Positions 50,389 through 64,000 of a stretch of 64,000 bases of DNA are shown in pieces; within the stretch, counting starts at the first letter, position 1; every line of letters begins with the position of its first letter. The stretch is from positions 1-64,000 of the forward strand of contig NZ_CP071130.1 in assembly GCF_017220215.1 (NCBI RefSeq), given 5' to 3'. Both the position numbers and the translations under genes were made by a program. Origin of the DNA: Caballeronia sp. M1242. Its GTDB lineage: Bacteria; Pseudomonadota; Gammaproteobacteria; Burkholderiales; Burkholderiaceae. The notes below the pieces were generated by a model that made no database searches, was not told the origin of the DNA, and saw nothing but the letters and a program-made list of their open reading frames with translations.

Positions 50389-51708
50389 TCAGCCCGCTTG
50401 CAGGCTCACGCGTTCTTGCGCGGACATGAGCATGGCGCGCATTGGCGGTTGAATGGCGACGAAGTGAACCATCAAGCTCGACGCCTGTTGGAAATACCAC
50501 GGCGTATTGAGGCTCACGCAGTCGTGACCGGTATGGAGCGTCCAGCCGAGGCGCTCGCGCAGCAGATTCGCAATGATCGTCTGATCGCCGCCGTTCGCGT
50601 ACGTGCTCGATTTATCGGGCGCGGCGGTCACGTGGCGATAGATTTCCTCGACGAAAGCCGCATTCTGCGCCGTGCGCCTGAAGCCCAGCACGCCCGCGTT
50701 GATGACCCACGGACCGATGTCGTGCGCGGCGAGAACGTCGCGATCAGCGAGCAGCGGTTCGAGCGGCTTCTTCTGGTTGACGAAGAGAATGTCGGCATCG
50801 ATCCAGATCATCCATTCGTGATGCGGCAGGTGCTTGCGCAAGAACCACGGCTTGAGCCAGGTGCCGGTGCTGCCGGGATCGGCGTCGGCGGGCGTGTCGC
50901 GATACACGTAGAGCGTGTAGCCGTGGCGCTCGCAATAGCGCCGCATGTTCTGCTCCGCGACCGCGCCGTAGTTGCGCACGTTCCCCGTGTAATACGTGAC
51001 GAGGGCGATCGGCCGGCCGGGATTGAAGACGCTGAAGGGCTCGGCGGGCACGTGCGCCACATGTCGCGAGAAGTCGAGAAGCCGCGCGCCTTTCTGCTGA
51101 CAATCGTTGATATGCTCGGCGAGCGCGTTGCGAAACGACGGATGGATGAACCCGTACATCTCCTGTTCGGACATGACGATAGTCCACAGATTCGCGCGGT
51201 TCGCCCAGACCGGTTCGAAGCGCGGATTGCAGAACATGGCGCACATGATGCCGCCGCGCTCGCCGTGCGGCTCGATGTAGTCGAGCGGCGAGAGAAGCTG
51301 GACCTCGTCATCGGTCGTGCCGCAGATCTTGCATTGCTCGATGCAATGAACGATGAAATCGCGGATGGGCTGCGTATTGCGCCAGACTTGCAGCGCCGTC
51401 TGTTCCTTGCCGGTGTTGCCGCCGAGCGCGGGCAGCAGATGCTGACGGCCATCGGCCATGGGTTCGACCGGATGCATGTTCAACACGAGGCAGTCTTCGC
51501 TCAGGCAGATGAGCAGCGCATGTTCTGGCATCTGCCGGAGGTGATGCAGCACGGTTTCGTACTTCAGCAGAAGACGTTGTGCTCTGGATTCGATGCCGAC
51601 GAGCGATATGGTTTCGTGCTCGTAGCCCAGTTGCGCGCAATAGTGCTTGTGATTGACGAGAACTGCGGGTGCGTCGACTCGGAGAAAACTCAGGCAGCGG
51701 GTAGTCAT
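50389..51708 (-). CDS. GMA12/MNN10-type (GT34-like) glycosyltransferase
   Basis: A 439-residue protein. The C-terminal 230 residues show a GT-A fold of the galactosyl transferase GMA12/MNN10 group: IALVTYYTGNVRNYGAVAEQNMRRYCERHGY, WLKPWFLRKHLPHHEWMIWIDADILFVN with the DxD metal motif, INAGVLGFRRT, and NGGDQTIIANLL. The N-terminal 200 residues lack a recognised domain (LICLSEDCLVLNMHPVE resembles part of a second nucleotide-sugar fold). It probably transfers a hexose to a surface polymer or glycolipid. The ATG at 51708 is used because the earlier frame starts with TTG. It lies downstream of, and on the same strand as, the broken synthetase gene. Confidence 0.75.
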   Translation of the reverse strand: MTTRCLSFLRVDAPAVLVNHKHYCAQLGYEHETISLVGIESRAQRLLLKYETVLHHLRQMPEHALLICLSEDCLVLNMHPVEPMADGRQHLLPALGGNTGKEQTALQVWRNTQPIRDFIVHCIEQCKICGTTDDEVQLLSPLDYIEPHGERGGIMCAMFCNPRFEPVWANRANLWTIVMSEQEMYGFIHPSFRNALAEHINDCQQKGARLLDFSRHVAHVPAEPFSVFNPGRPIALVTYYTGNVRNYGAVAEQNMRRYCERHGYTLYVYRDTPADADPGSTGTWLKPWFLRKHLPHHEWMIWIDADILFVNQKKPLEPLLADRDVLAAHDIGPWVINAGVLGFRRTAQNAAFVEEIYRHVTAAPDKSSTYANGGDQTIIANLLRERLGWTLHTGHDCVSLNTPWYFQQASSLMVHFVAIQPPMRAMLMSAQERVSLQAG

Positions 51709-51905
51709 AGGTCGTACTGAAAACAACGGGGACGTTGCGTGATTGCGATTTTTTACAGTTTTCGCAGTATGCGCAGCCCGCGCGCCGAGTGGTATCGGGC
51801 ATGTCTGAAATCGAAGAAATTCGATGGACGCGCCGAGTGGGCACAGAGGAGGCCCCCGACCGGGTTTTCAGGCCGCGTGAAGTGCCACGCGCCGCCGTCG
51901 ACGGC

Positions 51906-54937
<3,032 letters not shown>

Positions 54938-55320
54938 ACGCGCACGCTCGCGCATAACGTTATGACGTTGCATGGTGCGACGGACCTGTAATCTGCGCTG
55001 CGTGATTGAATGCTTATGTGTTCAGCGTCGGGCTCCGAAAATCTCTCAGTTTCCGGTACAGCGCCTCGCCGACGGTCAGGTGTGTGAAGCCAGAGTACCG
55101 CGAGCGAAATCGCCGCAATGTGCGACCACGCACAAACGGGCATCCGTGTTTTTCCGTCTATCGAGCGGTCAGCGCCGGTGCATCTGTCGTGGCGATGTTG
55201 CTTCGTGCAGGATGAGAAACATTTCGGATTTCAAAATGCTTGTAACGGTGCGCGCTGATCACTGCCATGTGGCAGCGTGGTGAATTCGCGCACCGGGTTG
55301 GGCGCTGCGTATCGTCGCGC
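54938..55320. other. Intergenic stretch without recognisable gene
   Basis: About 380 bases between the start of the broken fusion gene and the tandem repeat. Short open frames exist on both strands, but none has a ribosome binding site plus codon bias or recognisable similarity. CATAACGTTATG (54953-54964) is a perfect 12-bp palindrome close upstream of the fusion gene and could be an operator. Confidence 0.4.
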
Positions 55321-55893
55321 GGGGCAAGAAGCGCATGCCTGCCCTGAAAGCCGCCTCTTGCGACGGCGGCATTGTCGCCATCCGGCCGCCGCGAACTACT
55401 CGGGCACGCAGACGGGCGACATCGGCATGGCGTTAGCGGCGGGCAATACCGCGAGCGGAACGCCATGCGCGTTGTAAGAAGCGCATGCAAGCGCGTTCTG
55501 GGTGCGGCCCCGAGAGCCGCTTCTCACGACGGCGGCATCGTCGCCATCCTGCCGCCGCGAACTACTTGGGCACAAAGACGGGCGACATCGGCATAGCGTT
55601 CGCGGCGGCAATACCGCGAGCCCGGAGCGCCATGCGCGTGGCAAGAAGCGCATGAAAGCGCGTCCCGACGCTGCTCGGAAAGCCGCCTCTCGCGACGGCG
55701 GCATCGTCGCCATACGGGGGCCGCGAAGGACTCGGGCACGCAGACCGGCGACATCGGCATGGCGTTGGCGGCGGGCAATACCGCGAGCGGAACGCCATGC
55801 GCGTGGCAGGAAGCGCATGCAAGCACATTGCGGTGCGGCCCGCGGAGAACCGCTTCTGGCGACGGCGGCATCGTCGCCATCGCGCCGCCGCGA
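55321..55893. repeat. 166-bp tandem repeat, about 3.4 copies
   Basis: Landmarks recur at near-constant spacing. GACATCGGCAT is at 55418, 55584 and 55750 (166, 166 bp). GACGGCGGCAT is at 55362, 55528, 55694 and 55861 (166, 166, 167). GCGCATG after an AAG is at 55331, 55481, 55648 and 55813. The first copy has lost about 16 bp. Each unit holds the hairpin GCGACG-N7-CGTCGC and an AACGCCATGCGCGTGG segment. As 166 is not a multiple of three, the copies are not one repetitive protein. It ends 11 bp from the copA stop codon. Confidence 0.85.
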
Positions 55894-55903
55894 TCGATGC
55901 GTG

Positions 55904-58198
<2,295 letters not shown>

Positions 58199-58253
58199 TG
58201 GTGAAACGCTCCGGATGTGGCTGAACGGGCGCAATTCCCGTTCTCATGCATCC

Positions 58254-58284
58254 AGTATCGACCTTCCCATGACTGGAAGGTCAA
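58254..58284 (-). promoter_or_regulatory. CueR-type (MerR-family) promoter of copA
   Basis: On the minus strand, TTGACC (58284-58279) and GATACT (58259-58254) are separated by exactly 19 bp, the overlong spacer typical of MerR-family promoters. The spacer contains the dyad ACCTTCC (58261-58267 on the plus strand) and GGAAGGT (58275-58281), which matches the known CueR operator pattern. It lies 9 bp beyond the stop of the upstream gene. Confidence 0.92.
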
Positions 58285-58293
58285 GCGCGGTTC

Positions 58294-58944
58294 TTAGCCG
58301 CGCGACGGATCGTTCAGGGTGGCGGACATGGCGTCGGCGAGCGCGTGCGCCGCGTCGCCGCCGCGCTGACGCAAGCCCTCGACCGCGCCGAGACGATCGG
58401 CATCGGCCTTGTTCTGCGAGAGCTTGGCCTTGCCGACGAGCCGCGTCACCTCGATCTCGATGCCGACGATCGCGCCCAGCAGCTCGTCGATGTAATCGCG
58501 CGGCGCGTCGCCCATCTTCCACGGCGCGGGCTCGGCCGCTTCCATCTTGCGCGTGAGCCGCGCGACGACGCCGCGCACGTACGCTTCGTCGTCGCGCACG
58601 GTGATGCGACCGTGCACATGCACGACGAAGTAGTTCCACGTCGGCACCTGCCGATGCGTGTCCTGCTTGCTCGGATAGAAATTCGGCGAGATATACCCGG
58701 TTTCGCCCTGAAAGATCACGAGCACGTTCTCGCCCGGCGCGACTTCTTTCCAGACCGGATTGGCGCGCGCCACATGCGCCCGCAGAACGCCGTGCTCGCC
58801 CGCATTCGCGTCCAATTCGAACGGAACATGATTTGCGTCCAGCCCGTTCGGACCGTGCGTAACGAGCGCGCCGAACGGGTTCGCGGCGATCAGCGCGTGA
58901 AGCACGTCGGCGCGGTTTTCTTCGAAATGGGCGGGCAGATACAT
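58294..58944 (-). CDS. PaiB-like FMN-binding transcriptional regulator
   Basis: A 216-residue FMN-binding split-barrel protein of the PaiB/transcriptional regulator family. Markers are MYLPAHFEENRADVLHALI at the N-terminus, GALVTHGPNGLDANHVPFEL near residue 25, VLVIFQGETGYISPNFYPSK near residue 75 and VPTWNYFVVHVHGRI near residue 100. In Bacillus, PaiB affects protease and sporulation genes; elsewhere the role is unknown and an enzyme role is possible. The start at 58944 fits the family N-terminus exactly, and longer in-frame starts are rejected. It reads toward copA on the same strand, but the copper promoter between them suggests separate control. Confidence 0.88.
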   Translation of the reverse strand: MYLPAHFEENRADVLHALIAANPFGALVTHGPNGLDANHVPFELDANAGEHGVLRAHVARANPVWKEVAPGENVLVIFQGETGYISPNFYPSKQDTHRQVPTWNYFVVHVHGRITVRDDEAYVRGVVARLTRKMEAAEPAPWKMGDAPRDYIDELLGAIVGIEIEVTRLVGKAKLSQNKADADRLGAVEGLRQRGGDAAHALADAMSATLNDPSRG

Positions 58945-59178
58945 CGGTCGGCTCTGTGACGGTGGCATGAGAACAGCAGGAAACCCGATGTTACGCGATG
59001 CCGGCGCATGCGGTTTGCTTCCGTCATCAGCGCCTGATGACAGTTTTGGCAGCGGCTCCTTGCCTATCATCAGCGGATACGTTAAAACGCGAATTTCGAG
59101 ATAGTTTCCGCGCCCGTAACAAAGGCGCAAACGTTAAGGCGGCAGCATCGGTTTGCGCGCCGGAAGTTGCGTCAACCC

Positions 59179-60675
59179 ATGCGAAACAAGAACCGGACTC
59201 CCATTCGAATGAACCTACCACGACGCTGGACCTTCCCGCTCAACGCCGCTTTTTGTCTCGGCGCAGGTATCGCCGGAATCAGCCTCCTGTCCGGCTGCGC
59301 GGCGAACAAGCCGCCCGAAGCCAAAGCCAGCACCGGCTGGGTGAAGGACCAGGTGGCGGACGCCTACACCTTCGGCTTCCCGCTCGTTGCCTCGGACATT
59401 GCCCGGGAGCGCGCGAGCGGCAACGCGGCGCTGTCCGGCCGCGCGCCGCTCAACACGTTCCGGCACGCGAGCGCGCTGCCGCCCGTCGGCGCGGCGGGCT
59501 GGCCGAGCGTCGATACGCTCGACTCGACCGCATGGCTGGATGTGTCGGCCGATCCGGTGATCGTCTCGCTGCCCGCCGCGCCGCGCGGGCGGTATCTGGA
59601 CGCGCGCGCCTTCGACGCGTGGACCAACGCGCTCTATTCGAGCGCCGATACCACGCCGTATCCGAAGATGCAGTCGATCGCGTTCGTGCCGGCGGGCTTC
59701 AGCGGCACGCTGCCCGCGGATGCCACGCGCGTCGAATGCCGCACGCGTTACGTGTGGCTCTCGGTGCGCGTGCGCGTGAACGGCCCGCGCGACGTGCGCG
59801 AGGCGCGCAAGCTGCAAACCGGGATGCGTATCGAGCCGCTCACGCCCGCGAAAGGCTCCGTCGCCGATGCGACGCCCGCCGTCACCGGCGCATGGCCCGG
59901 CGGCAGTAGCGGGCAGCAGCCGGCGGTGCCGCCGTTGCCCGCCGCGCCGGCGACGGCATCGCCCGGCGCACAAGCCGAATCGCTCGACGCAAGGGCCTTC
60001 TTCGCGCGTCTTGCCCGCTCGCTCGACGACAACCCGCCCGCCACCGCCGACACGCCCGCGATGAGCCGTCTCGCCGCCATCGGCGTCAAGCCCGGCGAGC
60101 CGGTGCAGTTCAAGACGACGGACGCGCCGGTGCTCGACGCGGGCATCGCCGAGGCGCGCGAGCGGCTATCGACCGTGCCGCCCAACGCGATCACGAAGAA
60201 CGGCTGGACGTGGTTCGGCGACGGCGTCGGCAACTACGGCACCGACTACACGCTGCGCGCCTATCTCGCGCGGCGGCAGACGGCGACGAGCACGAAAGAC
60301 GGCGAAGCGAAGCCGGTTGCATCCGTCGACAGCGACGGTCACGCGCTGAACGGCGCGAACGACTACGTGCTGCACTTCGAGCCGAATCAGCTTCCGCCGG
60401 TGCGCGGCTTCTGGACGCTCACGGCCTACACGAAGGACGGCGCGCTCGCCGATGCCAAAGTGCCGCGCCTGTCGCTTTCCGACCGCGACCGCCTGAAGAA
60501 GAATCGCGACGGCTCGATCGACGTGATCGTGTCGTCCGAGTCGCCGGGCAAGGCGCGAGCGTCGAACTGGCTGCCCGCGCCCGCGGGCGAGTTCCAGCTC
60601 GCCATGCGCCTCTATGCGCCGAAGCCGCAGGCGAGCGACGGCACGTGGGCGCCGCCGCCCGTGCAGCGGCAATAG
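59179..60675 (+). CDS. DUF1254/DUF1214-domain lipoprotein
   Basis: A protein of about 498 residues. The N-terminus has a lipoprotein signal (WTFPLNAAFCLGAGIAGISLLSGC, lipobox LLSGC), so it is probably anchored in the outer or inner membrane facing the periplasm. The DUF1254 part follows (AYTFGFPLVASDIARERA; LNTFRHASALPP; DTLDSTAWLDVSADPVIVSLP) and DUF1214 is near the C-terminus (GNYGTDYTLRAYLARRQT; YVLHFEPNQLPPVRGFWTLTAYTKDG). A low-complexity Ala/Pro linker sits near residues 225-260. The molecular function of this pair of domains is unknown. The start is uncertain (59167, 59179 or 59209). It follows a divergent gap of 234 bp after the PaiB-like gene, in which no regulatory element is recognised. 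Confidence 0.82.
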   Translation: MRNKNRTPIRMNLPRRWTFPLNAAFCLGAGIAGISLLSGCAANKPPEAKASTGWVKDQVADAYTFGFPLVASDIARERASGNAALSGRAPLNTFRHASALPPVGAAGWPSVDTLDSTAWLDVSADPVIVSLPAAPRGRYLDARAFDAWTNALYSSADTTPYPKMQSIAFVPAGFSGTLPADATRVECRTRYVWLSVRVRVNGPRDVREARKLQTGMRIEPLTPAKGSVADATPAVTGAWPGGSSGQQPAVPPLPAAPATASPGAQAESLDARAFFARLARSLDDNPPATADTPAMSRLAAIGVKPGEPVQFKTTDAPVLDAGIAEARERLSTVPPNAITKNGWTWFGDGVGNYGTDYTLRAYLARRQTATSTKDGEAKPVASVDSDGHALNGANDYVLHFEPNQLPPVRGFWTLTAYTKDGALADAKVPRLSLSDRDRLKKNRDGSIDVIVSSESPGKARASNWLPAPAGEFQLAMRLYAPKPQASDGTWAPPPVQRQ

Positions 60676-60821
60676 CGTCTTCTCGCCCGTCTTTTTTGCG
60701 CCGCGTTATCGAAGAGTTTTGACAACGTTGGCGCGGCGCATCGTCGTATACTCGGGCATCCTCCTTCCGAGACGGCGAGATCGCGCCGCGCCGATGCGCG
60801 CATCGCGTCGCCGCGCATCGC

Positions 60822-63800
60822 ATGTCAAGCACCACGAAGTCAACGTTCACCACGGCCGGGCAGACTTTGCGCGGCGTGGTCCACGCGCCCCGCACGCGGC
60901 GCATCGCCATCGGGTTTGTCGTCGCGCTGCTGGTAATCGGGCTGCTCGGGTTCTTCGTCGCGCCGCCGGTCATCCGGCACGTCGCCGAACAGCAGCTTTC
61001 GACGCAGCTCGACCGGCCGGTGAGCATCCGGCGCATCGCGCTCAATCCCTATACGCTCGATTTCGAAGCCGATGACGTGCATATCGGCGAATCCCGCGCG
61101 CAAGGCCCGAACGCGCCGGGCTTCGTGGATGTGTCGCGGCTCGTGGTGCGCACGTCGTGGACGTCGCTGTTCCGGCTCGCGCCGGTCATCGATGAACTGA
61201 AGATCGACTCGCCGCGCATCAACGTCGTCCGGTACGACGCCGAGCATTTCAATTTCTCCGATCTGATCGCGAAGTTCTCGAAGCCTTCGTCGCCGCCCTC
61301 GGACAAGCCCGCGCGGTTTTCGGTGTCGAACATCCGGATCGAGAACGGGCGCATCGTTTTCGACGACAGGCTCACGAAGACCAAGCACACCATCGACCGC
61401 TTCGCGCTCGGCATTCCGTTCATCGCGACGTTGCCGTCCGCCACGGACATCTTCGTGACGCCGCTTTTGCAGGCGCGCATCGACGGCTCGCCGCTCGTGC
61501 TGAAGGGCCGCACGAAGCCGTTCGCGCAGTCGCGGGAATCGGAAATTGCGCTGACGCTCGACGGGCTCGACGTGCCGCAATTGGCGTCGTATGCGCCCGC
61601 CTCGCTGCCGGTCGCGGTCAAGAGCGGCCGGCTTTCGACCGATCTCAACGTGCGTTTCGCGATTGCGGGCGACGTGCCGACCATCCGCATCGACGGCACT
61701 GCCGATCTCGCCGACGCCGCCGTGACCGACCGCGCGAACGCGCCGCTCATCGCCGCTCGCGCGCTGCACGTCAAGATCGCGGACATGCAGCCGCTGCGCA
61801 GCGTCTATCACTTCGAGGAGATCACGCTGTCCGGGCCGGATGCGCATATCACGCGCGACGCCTCGGGCGTGTACAACGTGACGAGGCTCGCGTCGCCTTC
61901 GAAGCCTGAAGCCACGAAGACCGCGGATAGCAAGTCACCGCCGCTCGACCTCGCGATCCGCCATCTCGCCATCGATGGCGGGCGCCTCGCGTATGCCGAC
62001 GACCTGCTGAAGCAGCATGTCGAAGCCGCGCTGACGAACCTCGCCGTGACGCTCGACGGCTTCTCCACGCTCGGCGAGACGCCCGCGCGCTACACGCTCC
62101 AGACGGCGTCGGACAAGGGCGGCACGCTCGCGGCATCGGGCAACGTCACGCTCGCCGCCCACACGGCGGACGCGAAGCTCGCGCTCGACGCGTTGGCGTT
62201 GCCGCCGCTGCAGCCGTACATCGCGAACATGGTGGCAGCGCGGGTCGTCGCGGGCACGGTGAGCGCGAATCTGCCGGTGTCGGTCGACTGGTCGAAGCCC
62301 GACGCGGGCGCGCAGGTCGGCGCGGGCGATGTCACGGTCGCGGGTCTCACGCTCGTGCCGTCGAACGCGGCGGGCGCAGCGCCGATCAAGCTCGGCTCGG
62401 CGGTCGCGAAGATCAGCAAGGTCGATGTGGCCGCGCGCACCGCCGCGCTCGACAGCGTGCGGGCGAGCGGCCTCGCGCTCGAGGCGACGCGCCGCAAAGA
62501 CGGCAGCATCGATCTGGCGGCGCTCGCGGGACCGCACGAGGCCGCGCCCGAGCAAACGGCGACGCGCAAGGTGCAGAAGGCGCAGCAGGCCGGTCCGGCG
62601 TGGCGCTATCAGATCGGTCAGATCGGGCTGGACGGCGCATCGGCGACGTTCACCGACGAAACGCCCGCGCGGCCGGTGAAGCTGAGCGTCGCGCCGCTGT
62701 CGGTGGAGCTCAGGCAGTTCAGCGACGACATGACGAAATCGCTTCCCATCGACGGCAAGCTCACGCTCAACGGCCGCGGCGCGCTCGCCGTGAACGGCAA
62801 TGTGACGCTCAGTCCGCTCAAGGTCGCGCTGCATGTGAAGGGCGATCAGATGGATGTGTCCGCGTTCGAACCGTATTTCGGCGACAAGCTCAACGTCGAA
62901 GTGGCGAGCGCCGCGCTCAACGCGAACGGCGACGTCGCGATTTCGGGCAGCGGCAAGACGCTCGCGGCGTCGTACAAGGGCGACGCCTCGCTCACCGACG
63001 TGCGCATGATCGACAAGGCGACGTCCGACCGCTTCGCCGGCTGGAAGCTGCTGGGTCTCACGAATCTGAAGGCGAGCTACGGCGAGCGCGGCACGGACGT
63101 GGAGGCGGCGCGCGTCACGTTCGCCAATTTCTACGGGCGCGTGCTGCTGGACGCGCAGGGCAAGCTGAATTTGAAGAATGTCGTGGCGAGCGATCACGCA
63201 GCCGGGCAATCGGTGACGCAGCCGGCGGCGTCTGCGTCAGCCTCGGCGCCGGTTGCCGCGAGCGCGCCCGCCGACACGCCGAAATCCGGGCCGCCGGTGA
63301 ACCTGCGCTTCGGCGAGCTCGTCCTGCAGAACGGCCGCGTCACGTACACCGACAACTTCATCAAGCCGAACTACACGGCGAATCTGGTGGCGATCAACGG
63401 GACCATCGGCGCGTTCGGCACGCATTCCACGACGCCCGCGCCCGTCGACGTCACCGCGAAGCTCGCGGCCAACGGACCGGTGTCGATCAAGGGGCAGGTG
63501 AATCCGCTGATCGCGAAGCCCGCGCTCGATCTGACCGCGAGCGCGCACGACGTGGAATTGACCAACCTCACGCCGTATTCGGCGAAGTACGCGGGCTACC
63601 CGATTACCAAGGGCAAGCTGAACGTGGATCTGCACTACATGCTCGCCGACGACAAGCTGACGGCGAACAACCACCTGTTCATCGACCAGTTGACCTTCGG
63701 CGATCACATCGACAATCCGAGCGCGACGAAGCTGCCGGTGCGGCTCGCGGTGTCGCTGCTGAAAAACTCGCGCGGTGAAATCGACGTGAACATTCCGATT

Positions 63801-64000
63801 TCCGGCTCGCTGTCGAACCCGGAGTTTTCGGTCGGCGGGCTCGTGTGGCAGGCCATTCTGAACCTCGTGCAGAAGGCCGTCACCGCGCCGTTCTCGCTGC
63901 TGGCGCATGCGTTCGGCGGCAGCGGCGAGGAGCTGAACTACGTTGAATTCGACGCCGGGTCGGCCACGCTCACGGATGCCGCGCAGAAGAAGCTCGAAAC
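60822..64000 (+). CDS. DUF748/AsmA-like inner-membrane-anchored protein, 3' end beyond the window
   Basis: An open frame of 1,059 codons with no stop before the window end, so the gene is partial. A short cytoplasmic segment is followed by one membrane helix near residues 27-47 (RIAIGFVVALLVIGLLGFFVAP). A very long periplasmic region of repeating beta-strand units comes next, as in AsmA/TamB/YhdP and DUF748 proteins, for example RPVSIRRIALNPYTLDFEADDVHIG, IRHLAIDGGRLAYADDLLKQHVEA and NLRFGELVLQNGRVTYTDNFIKPNY. The last visible residues (YVEFDAGSATLTDAAQKKLE) look like the start of an OmpA-type peptidoglycan-binding domain often attached to DUF748. Such proteins may bridge membranes for lipid transport. 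The ATG at 60822 starts MSSTTKSTFTTAGQ; no strong ribosome binding site is seen. Confidence 0.88.
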   Translation, partial: MSSTTKSTFTTAGQTLRGVVHAPRTRRIAIGFVVALLVIGLLGFFVAPPVIRHVAEQQLSTQLDRPVSIRRIALNPYTLDFEADDVHIGESRAQGPNAPGFVDVSRLVVRTSWTSLFRLAPVIDELKIDSPRINVVRYDAEHFNFSDLIAKFSKPSSPPSDKPARFSVSNIRIENGRIVFDDRLTKTKHTIDRFALGIPFIATLPSATDIFVTPLLQARIDGSPLVLKGRTKPFAQSRESEIALTLDGLDVPQLASYAPASLPVAVKSGRLSTDLNVRFAIAGDVPTIRIDGTADLADAAVTDRANAPLIAARALHVKIADMQPLRSVYHFEEITLSGPDAHITRDASGVYNVTRLASPSKPEATKTADSKSPPLDLAIRHLAIDGGRLAYADDLLKQHVEAALTNLAVTLDGFSTLGETPARYTLQTASDKGGTLAASGNVTLAAHTADAKLALDALALPPLQPYIANMVAARVVAGTVSANLPVSVDWSKPDAGAQVGAGDVTVAGLTLVPSNAAGAAPIKLGSAVAKISKVDVAARTAALDSVRASGLALEATRRKDGSIDLAALAGPHEAAPEQTATRKVQKAQQAGPAWRYQIGQIGLDGASATFTDETPARPVKLSVAPLSVELRQFSDDMTKSLPIDGKLTLNGRGALAVNGNVTLSPLKVALHVKGDQMDVSAFEPYFGDKLNVEVASAALNANGDVAISGSGKTLAASYKGDASLTDVRMIDKATSDRFAGWKLLGLTNLKASYGERGTDVEAARVTFANFYGRVLLDAQGKLNLKNVVASDHAAGQSVTQPAASASASAPVAASAPADTPKSGPPVNLRFGELVLQNGRVTYTDNFIKPNYTANLVAINGTIGAFGTHSTTPAPVDVTAKLAANGPVSIKGQVNPLIAKPALDLTASAHDVELTNLTPYSAKYAGYPITKGKLNVDLHYMLADDKLTANNHLFIDQLTFGDHIDNPSATKLPVRLAVSLLKNSRGEIDVNIPISGSLSNPEFSVGGLVWQAILNLVQKAVTAPFSLLAHAFGGSGEELNYVEFDAGSATLTDAAQKKLE

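Noticed and set aside
55524..55880. Repeated CASCH (haem c-like CxxCH) motifs on the minus strand of the tandem repeat
   Set aside because: The motif falls in different frames in successive 166-bp copies, there is no signal peptide, and the surrounding residues do not resemble a cytochrome. Chance product of the repeat.

Overview
The window looks like the start of a secondary chromosome (chromid) of a Burkholderia-group betaproteobacterium (Burkholderia, Paraburkholderia or Caballeronia). Base 1 is the ATG of a Rep_3-type replication initiator, followed by parB, parA and palindromic TTTATGCGCATAAA partition sites. The DNA is GC-rich with strong third-position GC bias, and the gene families (IclR/aldo-keto/fuconolactonase cluster, sox-folB, dgcAB-gbcAB) are typical of that group. 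The genus is inferred, not proven.

Layout. 1-3.4 kb: replication and partition. 3.4-6.4 kb: a Pat-like CoA-ligase/acetyltransferase and an H-NS-like protein. 6.4-11 kb: an IclR-controlled operon for non-phosphorylating L-fucose (or related deoxysugar/aldose) oxidation. 11-17.2 kb: thioesterase, chemoreceptor, AGE epimerase, MgtC-like protein, two small or unknown proteins and a flavin reductase. 17.4-50.3 kb: a large island for glycine betaine uptake and complete demethylation, holding betaine ABC transporter subunits (proVW type), three DJ-1/AraC (GlxA-type) regulators, sdaA, soxBDAG-folB, an MFS transporter, fdhA, a GbdR-like regulator, glyA, a dipeptidase-family protein, a 4VR-like protein, dgcAB with two ETF-like subunits, gbcAB, an orphan betaine-binding protein and purU. 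50.4-64 kb: a glycosyltransferase, a frameshifted acetoacetyl-CoA-synthetase/carrier/thioesterase fusion, a 166-bp tandem repeat, a copper ATPase with a CueR-type promoter, a PaiB-like regulator, a DUF1254 lipoprotein and the first 3.2 kb of a DUF748/AsmA-like gene that runs off the end.

How the island works: GbcAB turns glycine betaine into dimethylglycine, DgcAB with its ETF-like partners gives sarcosine, SoxBDAG gives glycine, GlyA gives serine and SdaA gives pyruvate. One-carbon waste is handled by SoxG/tetrahydrofolate, GlyA, PurU and FdhA, while FolB supplies folate precursor. TGTCG-containing direct repeats lie upstream of proV, fdhA and glyA, with a single copy before the betaine-binding protein, and are candidate operators for the GlxA-type regulators.

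The most unusual region is 30.5-32.6 kb, inside the betaine island. It is the relic of a type I-E CRISPR-Cas locus: a truncated inverted mini-array, the C-terminal part of cas6e, the N-terminal half of cas1 ending just after its first metal-binding Glu, and a 17-repeat array. No interference gene and no cas2 is present. Other points of interest are a parS site overlapping the parB ribosome binding site, a parS-like site inside a metabolic gene 5 kb away, the frameshifted fusion enzyme and the tandem repeat beside copA.
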